Below, piece by piece: positions 17,051 to 23,577 of a stretch of DNA of 23,717 nucleotides (positions are counted from its first letter, which is position 1; every line of letters starts with the position of its first letter). Made by a program: the position numbers and the translations under genes. The stretch comes from Methanosarcinales archaeon (GTDB taxonomy: Archaea; Halobacteriota; Methanosarcinia; Methanosarcinales; Methanogasteraceae): positions 1 through 23,717 of the forward strand of contig DAOVGE010000077.1 of assembly GCA_030672605.1 (NCBI GenBank), given 5' to 3'. The notes beneath the pieces are model-generated. The model was not told the DNA's origin and did not search any database. It worked only from the letters and a program-made list of their open reading frames with translations.

Positions 17051-17489
17051 ACCAATTGAGATTCTGCTGGTGGAGGACAACCCCGGTGATGTGCGCCTGA
17101 CACAGGAAGTTCTCAGGGACGGCAAGATGAACAACAATTTGTATGTGGCAAAGGATGGTGTTGATGCGGTAACATTCCTGCGTAGAGAGGGAGCGTACAC
17201 TGATGCACCCGTACCGGACATGATCCTGCTTGACTTGAACCTGCCAAAGAAGGACGGTCGTGAGGTGCTCGCAGAGATCAAAGCTGACCCCCTCCTGAAG
17301 CGTATCCCTGTCGTGGTTTTGACCACATCAAAGGCAGAGCAGGACATTCACAAAGCCTACGACCTGCATGCAAACTGCTACATAACAAAACCGGTTGATC
17401 TGGACCAGTTCATACAGGTGGTTACGTCAATCGAGAATTTCTGGCTCACGATCGTGAAACTGCCGCGGGGTGAAGAGGATGACAGATAG
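17034..17489 (+). CDS. Single-domain response regulator (Rcp1-like), copy 2
   Basis: A receiver of 151 residues with VEDNPGD, Asp67, TTS and TKPVD in the same places as the 14977 gene. Apart from both termini, about a dozen residues differ. The ATG at 17034 overlaps the previous gene by 17 bases and the next by 11, so all three are translationally linked. Sites that differ between the two copies (for example SD against PL after EIKAD) are candidates for partner specificity. Confidence 0.93.
   Translation: MRQTAKPIEILLVEDNPGDVRLTQEVLRDGKMNNNLYVAKDGVDAVTFLRREGAYTDAPVPDMILLDLNLPKKDGREVLAEIKADPLLKRIPVVVLTTSKAEQDIHKAYDLHANCYITKPVDLDQFIQVVTSIENFWLTIVKLPRGEEDDR
17052..17467 (+). repeat. Direct repeat: duplicated Rcp1-like gene, unit 2
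   Basis: Second copy of the repeat at 15007-15422. The flanking receiver-GAF genes are also paralogous but much more diverged, so the receiver gene is the best-conserved part of the tandem array. Confidence 0.8.
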
Positions 17490-20400
17490 GCTAATTAAGG
17501 TTCTGTTAATTGAGGACAACCTTGGAGATGCCCGCCTGATAGAGGTGATGCTCTCTCTTGTGAGTGGCACTCTGTTTGACGTGGAGAATGCCAACCGGCT
17601 CTCGGATGGGTTAAAGCATCTTTCCGAAGGAGGAATTGATGCGGTTCTGCTTGATCTCGGACTTCCGGACAGTTCCGGGCTTGATACATTTGAGAAGGTG
17701 CATGATCAGGCACCGGAAGTACCGATCGTGATGCTCACCGGTCTTGATGATACGGAGCTTGCCCTTGAAGGCGTGCGCATGGGTGCACAGGACTATCTGG
17801 TCAAGGGCAGGGTGGATGGTGATCTGCTGGCACGCACACTACGCTACGCAATCGAACGCAAATCCGCTGAAGAGCGTATCGAGCACTTAAACAGCGTCCT
17901 TAAGGCTATCAGAAATGTCAACCAGTTAATTGTGACAGAGACGGAGCGGGACGGTCTCCTCAGGAAATCATGCGATGCCCTTGTGGATGCACGGGGCTAT
18001 GATGCCGTGTGGCTCGGATCCCTCAGGGATTGCGAGACCTTTGACATGGTTGTGGGTTCGGGTTTCCGAGAAGATGTCGCACATTTCAGCGATCGTATTA
18101 CCGGTGGCGATCATCCCCCCTGCATTAGGGATGCGCTCTCCCAAAAGGAGCAGGTCCTGGTCATAGACAGGACAGACGTGTGCAGGGACTGCTTCTTCAG
18201 AGACACATGTCTCGGGAGGTCGGCTGCAGTCATCCATGTTGAGCACGCGGACCGGTTATTCGGGCTGCTTGCCGTCTCATTCGCACCCGATGTCGCAGTA
18301 GATGACGAGGAGAAAGGACTTCTTGCGGAGGTTGCTTCGGATATAGGGATCGCTCTTCATAACAGTGAGATTACGGAGGCACGTAAAGTTGCTGAGGACG
18401 CTCTTCTGGAGAGCGAGATGAAATACCGGATAGTGGTAGAACAGACCGGTCATCTGGTGTATGATTATGATGTCGCATCCGGCAGTATTACGTGGTCAGG
18501 AGCGATCGAGTCGATTACCGGTTATACAAACGATGAGTTCCAACATGTTAATATTGATCTGTGGGGGGAACATACCCATCCGGATGACCGGGAACGTGTA
18601 TTAGATATCCTCAATGAAGCGATGAGGGCAGAAACGCAGTATACTGTTGAATACCGGTTCAGGCGTAAGGATGGAGCATATACTCATGTAGATGATCATG
18701 GTCTTTTTATCAGAGACAGACATGGCAAGATGCGCCGCATGCTTGGCTTTATGTATGACATCACAGAGCGCAAGGTTGCTGAGGAAGCTCTTCTGGAGAG
18801 CGAAGAACGATTTAGAATGATGTTTGAGAATATGGGAAACGCCGTAGCAGTCTATGATGCAGTTGATTGCGGAAATGATTTCATCTTCAAGGATTTTAAC
18901 CAATCTGCAGAGAAGATAGATGACATGCAGAGAGAAGACCTGATCGGTAAAAGCGTGCTCGATGTATTCCCGGGAGTCGTGGATTTCGGACTCTTTGATC
19001 TTTTTCAGAGGGTATGGCAGACAGGAGAACCGGAACATCATCCCCTCTCTTTTTACGAGGATACGAGAATTGCTGGCTGGAGAGAGAACTATGTTTACAA
19101 GCTGCCGTCTGGTGAAGTCGTTGCGATTTATGAAGATGTCACAGAGCGCAAGGTTGCTGAGGACGCGCTGCTGGAGAGCGAGGGAAAGTTACGGTTGATT
19201 GCAGAGAATATGCCAGTCATGCTGGATGCATTCGATGATAAAGGAAACATCATAGTATGGAACTCTGAATGCGAAAAAGTGACAGGTTTTAACGCAGGTG
19301 ATATTATTAATAACCCAAACTCCGGTAAAATGCTTTACCCGGACAAGGATTGCAAGAACTATGTCCACTCGATGCTTGGGGAGTACGGGGGTAACTTCCG
19401 GAATCTGGAATGGGACATCACCTGCGAAGACGGTAGTACCAGGACGATACTATGGTCAAACATATCTGAGAAATACCCCATACCTGGCTGGCATTCATGG
19501 GCGATCGGGACAGATATCACAGAGCGCAAGGTTGCCGAGGAGATGCTGCGGGTGGCTGGAGAACGGTTCAAGACGATTGTGGAGACAGCACCCAGCGTAC
19601 TCATGATCAGCGATGCGGGGGGCAGTAACACATATATCAGCCCAAACTGCGAGGAGTTTACAGGATACGATCCGGATGAGCTTACAGGCGGGATAATGCA
19701 GTGGGTGCATGAGGATGATGCAAAACGGGCGAAGGAGATCTTTGATCGCACCTTCAGCAGAGGAGTGGGATGCAAGGATTTCGAATACAAGGCTGTTAAG
19801 AAGAACGGAGATGTCTGGTATGCATCAAGCTCGTGGGAGCCGCTTATAGGTGCGAAAGGGGAGTTTAGAGGAGCAGTATTCCAGACAATTGATGTCACTG
19901 AGCGAAAATCTGCTGAAGAAGCGATTAAGGAGAGCAAGAGCCGGTACAAGCACCTGTATTCTATGGTTCGGTTGATGTGTGACAATCTGCCAGACCTTAT
20001 ATGGACAAAAGATCTGGAGGGTAATTTCATCTTTGTAAATAAGGCTTTCTGTGACATATTGCTTAACGCCAAAGACACTGATGAGCCAATTGGGAAAGAC
20101 GATACATACTTTGCCAGGAGGGAGAAGGAAAATCATCCTGAGAACCCCGACTATCACACATTTGGGGTGACTTGTGTTGATTCCGATTCAATGGTTGTGA
20201 GGACAAAAAAACCGCAAAGATTTGAGGAGTCTGGCAATGTCAAAGGAGAATTCATCTATCTCGATGTTTACAAGGCGCCTTTCTGGGATGAAGACTATAC
20301 TATGTTAGGTACGGTGGGCTGTGCAAGGGTTGTGACAAAAGAGAAAGAGATGGAAGAAGCACGCAGGAAAGCGGAAGAAGAGATCAAACGATCACTGAGG

Positions 20401-21027
20401 GAAAAAGAGACGCTCCTGCGAGAGATTCACCATCGCGTAAAGAACAATCTTCAGGTTGTTTCAAGCCTTTTGAGTATGCAGGCACGGACTGTCAAAGATG
20501 AAGACACAATCGAGATACTCTCTGAATCCAGGAACAGAATAAATGCAATGTCCCTCATCCATAGCCAGTTGTACGAAAGCAGCAACCTCTCAAATATAAA
20601 CATAAAAAAGTTTGTAGATGGGTTGTTGAGCCAACTGCTCCAGACATATCCGGGTCAGGATGCGAAGATCACATCAGATATTCGGGTGGTGGATTGCCCG
20701 TTTCCAATTTCGCTTGCGGTACCTCTCGGACTGGTGATAAACGAACTGCTCACAAACGTTCTGAAGCATGCTTTCGGTGGTAGACGCGAGGGGACAATAA
20801 AGGTCGCTCTCGATGTATCAGAGGATGGTGGGGTCAATTTGAGAATCAGCGATGATGGTGTGGGAATGCCAGAGTACTTTAACATCGATGTAACCGGAAC
20901 GCTTGGTCTGCGTCTCGTGAAGATTCTTGTGGAGGAACAGTTGCAGGGGGACCTGTCAATTGCGAGCGATGGAGTGGGGACGACTGTTGAGATGAATTTT
21001 GTTGTGGAGGGTGAGAGCAGTTGGTGA
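17479..21027 (+). CDS. Receiver-GAF-5xPAS-HisKA_2 multisensor histidine kinase
   Basis: The ATG at 17479 is chosen for the GGGGTGA site five bases upstream; a GTG at 17470 is the alternative. The product is 1182 residues and soluble. Order: receiver (about 6-125, Asp59, DYLVKG), GAF-like (134-297, HPPC and CRDCFFRDTC), PAS at about 314-434, 441-557, 569-687, 694-811 and 821-956, coiled coil, HisKA_2 with EIHHRVKNNLQ (His984-His985), and HATPase (NELLTNVLKHA, DDGVGM, GTLGLRLVK). PAS linkers repeat the ERKVAEEALLESE pattern, a sign of internal duplication. The fifth PAS is close in DNA to the third PAS of the 6441 gene. The long PAS chain suggests several inputs, possibly redox or gases; no cofactor can be named from sequence. 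Last gene of the signalling block. Confidence 0.93.
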   Translation: MTDRLIKVLLIEDNLGDARLIEVMLSLVSGTLFDVENANRLSDGLKHLSEGGIDAVLLDLGLPDSSGLDTFEKVHDQAPEVPIVMLTGLDDTELALEGVRMGAQDYLVKGRVDGDLLARTLRYAIERKSAEERIEHLNSVLKAIRNVNQLIVTETERDGLLRKSCDALVDARGYDAVWLGSLRDCETFDMVVGSGFREDVAHFSDRITGGDHPPCIRDALSQKEQVLVIDRTDVCRDCFFRDTCLGRSAAVIHVEHADRLFGLLAVSFAPDVAVDDEEKGLLAEVASDIGIALHNSEITEARKVAEDALLESEMKYRIVVEQTGHLVYDYDVASGSITWSGAIESITGYTNDEFQHVNIDLWGEHTHPDDRERVLDILNEAMRAETQYTVEYRFRRKDGAYTHVDDHGLFIRDRHGKMRRMLGFMYDITERKVAEEALLESEERFRMMFENMGNAVAVYDAVDCGNDFIFKDFNQSAEKIDDMQREDLIGKSVLDVFPGVVDFGLFDLFQRVWQTGEPEHHPLSFYEDTRIAGWRENYVYKLPSGEVVAIYEDVTERKVAEDALLESEGKLRLIAENMPVMLDAFDDKGNIIVWNSECEKVTGFNAGDIINNPNSGKMLYPDKDCKNYVHSMLGEYGGNFRNLEWDITCEDGSTRTILWSNISEKYPIPGWHSWAIGTDITERKVAEEMLRVAGERFKTIVETAPSVLMISDAGGSNTYISPNCEEFTGYDPDELTGGIMQWVHEDDAKRAKEIFDRTFSRGVGCKDFEYKAVKKNGDVWYASSSWEPLIGAKGEFRGAVFQTIDVTERKSAEEAIKESKSRYKHLYSMVRLMCDNLPDLIWTKDLEGNFIFVNKAFCDILLNAKDTDEPIGKDDTYFARREKENHPENPDYHTFGVTCVDSDSMVVRTKKPQRFEESGNVKGEFIYLDVYKAPFWDEDYTMLGTVGCARVVTKEKEMEEARRKAEEEIKRSLREKETLLREIHHRVKNNLQVVSSLLSMQARTVKDEDTIEILSESRNRINAMSLIHSQLYESSNLSNINIKKFVDGLLSQLLQTYPGQDAKITSDIRVVDCPFPISLAVPLGLVINELLTNVLKHAFGGRREGTIKVALDVSEDGGVNLRISDDGVGMPEYFNIDVTGTLGLRLVKILVEEQLQGDLSIASDGVGTTVEMNFVVEGESSW

Positions 21028-21035
21028 TTCCGAAC

Positions 21036-21052
21036 ATGCGGAAATACCGCAT
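21036..21052 (+). terminator. Short hairpin after the last kinase gene
   Basis: ATGCGG-AAATA-CCGCAT, a perfect 6-base-pair stem, starts 8 bases after the stop codon. There is no T-run behind it, so a role in termination is only a guess. Confidence 0.3.
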
Positions 21053-21058
21053 GGTATG

Positions 21059-21380
21059 AACCACGAGATTGCACAGATTTCCACAAGATTTCTGTGTTAT
21101 ACTCAGCACCGGCATAAACTGCGCTTTTTATCGACGGACCGAAAACCGATGTTGCCCACAAACAAGGGCATAAGTTTCACTCATACAATACAATCCGAAT
21201 TCTCTAGCGGAATTTACGGATTTTGTGGCAGTATATTCGTGCAATTCGTGATATTCGTCTGAATTCGTGATTTTAACACGAATTGCACGAATAGACGAAT
21301 CCCACGAATTGGATGATCGACGAGTTTGAAAAGCTCAAGTTGTGGCGGTGTGAAGTATAATCTCGTGTAATCTCGTGGTT
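21059..21380. repeat. Outer inverted repeat enclosing a second element
   Basis: AACCACGAGATTGCAC at 21059-21074 is the inverted copy, with one mismatch in 16, of 21365-21380. The element at 21098-21359 lies between the arms, so it appears to have inserted into an older palindrome. The right arm continues into a 37-base stretch (21369-21405) that recurs at 23542-23577. Confidence 0.7.
21098..21359. repeat. MITE-like inverted-repeat element, copy with ATTCGTG-rich core
   Basis: Terminal inverted repeats at 21098-21119 and about 21338-21359 match those of the element at 11848-12037, with similarity reaching about 35-40 bases in from each end. The core is different: it carries ATTCGTG/CACGAAT words that form their own inverted repeat (about 21235-21318). 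Non-coding; no transposase is present in the window. Confidence 0.7.
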
Positions 21381-21505
21381 TTTTCTACCTTATCTAAACA
21401 CATACGCGGTGCTTAACCGAACACAGATGGAATCAGACAATACTGAATACTCGCAGTCGCGCCAGGGATTTGAGTTCGCTTGTACTGATCAACGGGACAC
21501 CAAGA

Positions 21506-22525
21506 CTATGACACCACATCCCCGAGCCGCCCCATCTCGATTGCGAGCTTGATCTCCTGCGCGATCCTCTTCCCTGTGGAGAGACGGGGTTCGATTAAGT
21601 CCGAGTATGGGGAGCCGGATATGAAGAGATTCGTGCCCGCGACAATCCGCGCCGAGACCTCAAAGACCTTGAACTCGAGGGTGTCGGTACAGATCGTCTC
21701 GAGGCAGAACGGACCAGTCATTCCGCCGAAGAGTTCGATTGACCGCGCAACGACCCGTTCTCCGAGCTCAAAGACCTTCGGAAGGAGCGACTCGCGTAGA
21801 ACGAGCGGCAGGTTGCCTGTGACAACGAAACTCGGGTCGATTCCGGAAGAGGCTCCGATCTTGTAGAGTTCGTCAATGTTTGCCTCAACCCGTCTGTCGA
21901 TTCCGTGTAGTTCGAGCGTGCCATCCCCAACCCGGTATCCGCCATCTCTGAGAGGTGAGTAGAAGAAATGCAGGTAGTACCTTGATCCGAGCACAAACTC
22001 CTGGATTGCGTACTCCTGTGTGTCATCGATCTGTTCCTCGAATTCCGCCCGGTTCTTTGCTATGAAAAACCCGCGCCCGCCTTTTGCGCCATGATACTTC
22101 ACGATGACGGGACGATCGATCTCGTCGGGCGAGTTATACTCGACTGGCATCGGAATGCCGGCACTGGTCAGCCATTCGCGCTCCATCGTCCGGTCGGATT
22201 CCCATTCAAGCACCCGTTTGTTCCCGAAACTCGGAATATCGAGGCGTGCGAAGTTCGATGCTCCGAGATACTCGACAAACGATCCGTGGGGGATTATGAT
22301 TACGTTTTTCTCGATTAATTCAGGAGATTTCTCGATTATCTCCTGATATGATGCAACTGAAAAGAATTCGTCCGGTTTCGCTCCAGGGAATGCATCATAA
22401 AATTTAGGAGGCGCTCCAAGACAGATGCCGAGCGTCCTGAACCCCTCTTTACGCGCGCCGTCGAATATCTGGAGGCTTGTGTGCGAGCAGACCGTGGCGA
22501 TTGTCGGGCTTACGTTTTCTGTCAT
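21506..22525 (-). CDS. purP: FAICAR synthetase, archaeal purine synthesis (ATP-grasp)
   Basis: Formate-dependent 5-formaminoimidazole-4-carboxamide ribotide synthetase: it joins formate to AICAR with ATP, the archaeal replacement for the folate-dependent PurH transformylase step of IMP synthesis. The product is 339 residues, close to family length. Motifs in order: CSHTSLQIF (13-21), IPHGSFVEYLG (78-88), the ATP-grasp glycine loop KYHGAKGGRGFF (143-154), and FEVSARIVAGTN (288-299). The start at 22525 is chosen because the upstream in-frame ATG at 22582 lies inside the tRNA gene and the family similarity begins a few residues after 22525. No ribosome binding site is visible, and only 18 bases separate the start from the tRNA 3' end, so the mRNA may be leaderless or nearly so after tRNA processing. 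It lies convergent to the kinase block and is a housekeeping gene. Confidence 0.95.
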   Translation of the reverse strand: MTENVSPTIATVCSHTSLQIFDGARKEGFRTLGICLGAPPKFYDAFPGAKPDEFFSVASYQEIIEKSPELIEKNVIIIPHGSFVEYLGASNFARLDIPSFGNKRVLEWESDRTMEREWLTSAGIPMPVEYNSPDEIDRPVIVKYHGAKGGRGFFIAKNRAEFEEQIDDTQEYAIQEFVLGSRYYLHFFYSPLRDGGYRVGDGTLELHGIDRRVEANIDELYKIGASSGIDPSFVVTGNLPLVLRESLLPKVFELGERVVARSIELFGGMTGPFCLETICTDTLEFKVFEVSARIVAGTNLFISGSPYSDLIEPRLSTGKRIAQEIKLAIEMGRLGDVVS

Positions 22526-22543
22526 GGTTGAAGTGAGTAAGTA

Positions 22544-22616
22544 GGCCGGGGCCGAGATTAGAACCCGGGTCGTGGGATCCACAGTCCCATAGGATGACCA
22601 ACTACCCTACCCCGGC
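22544..22616 (-). tRNA. tRNA-His (anticodon GTG)
   Basis: 73 bases, no intron. Acceptor stem GCCGGGG with CCCCGGC, D-loop AGTTGGTCA, anticodon arm TGGGA-CTGTGGA-TCCCA with GTG, and a T-arm with GGTTC (position 57 is T, unusual). The discriminator is C73, as expected for bacterial and archaeal tRNA-His. The base before the acceptor stem is T, so the G-1 identity base is not encoded and would need to be added after transcription; CCA is also not encoded. purP follows at once on the same strand. Confidence 0.96.
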
Positions 22617-22654
22617 AATGTGGTTGGGTGTGTTAATCATAACATCGCTGTGAA

Positions 22655-22662
22655 CATAAAAA
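22655..22662 (-). promoter_or_regulatory. Weak candidate TATA box for tRNA-His
   Basis: On the minus strand this reads TTTTTATG, about 40 bases before the mature tRNA 5' end, leaving room for a short leader removed by RNase P. The match to the archaeal TATA consensus is only fair. Confidence 0.3.
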
Positions 22663-22735
22663 GGTACTGCCCGGGTTGGGCGAACCCGTGGCATTCGTTG
22701 ATTCGTCACATCTGTGGCATAACACATTTTTCCGG

Positions 22736-22909
22736 AAATTTGCTGATTCTGACGGATTCTGTGGTTTTCAAAAGATACCGAAAGAAAGCGGCACCATACA
22801 CGGTTCTGAAGAGGTATAGCTCATGAGGACTGGCTGCGAAACCCCACGATTTCCACATATGCGAGATCTACTGTTAGCGACCACAGAAAACAGCAGAACC
22901 AGGAAATTT
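22736..22909. repeat. Inverted-repeat element next to the UPF0175 gene
   Basis: Arms of 30 bases at 22736-22765 and 22880-22909 begin AAATTT and end TTCTGTGGT on the strand facing inward; I count about 23-24 matches in 30. The 114-base centre is unremarkable. It resembles the other short palindromic elements here in size and in the CTGTGGT word, but is a different family. Confidence 0.55.
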
Positions 22910-22970
22910 GGGGGTGCAAAACGCGTTGGATACGGCTATGCAGGAGTTGTTGATTACGGATCACGCCCGC

Positions 22971-23261
22971 TCACATATTCTCTCTTGAATACAGAAGCGC
23001 CCTTTCAGCATCCTCGGCATCGATATTGAGCTTCACATTATGTTCCATAAGACAATCAAGAAACTCTGACAGTGTGAGTTTTGCCATTTTCGCGCCCAGT
23101 CCGAGACTGACCTTTCCTGCCCTGTACAGTTGCAGGGCTTTCATCTTCCTGCCTTCGTCTATCAGACTCCGCACGGTTTCTGACATGGTGAGCCCCAAAA
23201 CCTCTGTGATAAAGTCAAGATCTTGTTTTGGTTCATATCTAACTGAGATTGTCATGGACAT
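22971..23261 (-). CDS. UPF0175 family protein, antitoxin-like
   Basis: 96 residues. The ATG at 23261 has an AAGGAGG site 7 bases upstream, the best in the window. The N-terminal part (ISVRYEPKQ) is followed by a helical region with YRAGKVSLGLGAKMAKLTLSEFLDCL (written here only to name the motif's key parts: LYRAGKVS and the following helix-turn-helix-like KMAKLTLSEF), then ENNVKL-like MEHNVKLNID. Family members are small, often sit directly upstream of a PIN-like DUF3368 gene, and are thought to be antitoxins; direct proof of function is limited. Here no intact partner follows: the stop is 61 bases from an inverted-repeat element. It may be an orphan antitoxin or a regulator. An unrelated open frame upstream ends overlapping its start. 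Confidence 0.82.
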   Translation of the reverse strand: MSMTISVRYEPKQDLDFITEVLGLTMSETVRSLIDEGRKMKALQLYRAGKVSLGLGAKMAKLTLSEFLDCLMEHNVKLNIDAEDAERALLYSRENM

Positions 23262-23331
23262 TTTGCCGCCTCCTTAAATATGTTGTAAACCTTTTTGGAA
23301 TATCTGCCGTAATCGTTCAGTTTTCTGTAAT

Positions 23332-23475
23332 GGTCAGTCGGATGTGCAACAACATGGAAAACGTTGAGACATGGGTTGACAATACTCTTCGCGTCTCTGC
23401 GACTTTGCGACTTTGCGTTAAACTGAGAATGAGAACGCAAAGACGCGAGGGCGCAAAGACGCGAAGAACAAAAAT
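23332..23475 (-). repeat. Inverted stand-alone copy of the GCG-rich core
   Basis: Read on the minus strand, this matches about 11872-11998: the 20 bases 23431-23450 are the exact reverse complement of 11891-11910, and similarity runs on to the TTGTTGxACATCCGxCTGAC words near 23332-23355. The terminal repeats that enclose the core at 11848-12037 are absent here. Confidence 0.7.
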
Positions 23476-23541
23476 CCTCCTGTTGTTGATCATGTATGAG
23501 CATCGCTCGCTCTTGTGTTCATGGTCAGATTGACCATTACA

Positions 23542-23577
23542 AATCTCGTGGTTTTTTCATCTCAGCTAAACACATAC
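23542..23577. repeat. Second copy of the AATCTCGTGGTTTTTTC repeat end
   Basis: Matches 21369-21405 through AATCTCGTGGTTTTTTC and again at CTAAACACATAC, with a few changes and one length difference between. It marks a right-hand border shared with the outer repeat at 21059-21380; no matching left arm was found in this part of the window. Confidence 0.6.

Larger units (their letters stand above)
21028..21505. other. Intergenic region filled by nested inverted repeats
   Basis: Between the 3' ends of two converging genes. After the hairpin at 21036-21052 it is mostly taken up by an outer inverted repeat (21059-21380) and an inner one (21098-21359). The rest (21406-21505) has no feature I recognise and no clear terminator for purP. 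Open frames here are short and run through the repeats. Confidence 0.7.
22617..22970. other. Intergenic region upstream of tRNA-His
   Basis: 354 bases holding a weak TATA-like site for the tRNA (22655-22662), an inverted-repeat element (22736-22909), and a short stretch (22910-22964) right after the UPF0175 stop in which a partner toxin gene would be expected. Only short open frames without ribosome binding sites are present. Confidence 0.65.

Noticed and set aside
22526..22582. N-terminal extension of purP to the ATG at 22582
   Set aside because: The extension lies within the tRNA-His gene.
22823..23029. 68-codon plus-strand frame overlapping the UPF0175 gene
   Set aside because: It crosses an inverted-repeat arm and the end of a better-supported gene on the other strand.
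11848..23577. Insertion sequences with their own transposase
   Set aside because: No open frame in or near any of the inverted-repeat elements resembles a transposase; they can at most be non-autonomous.
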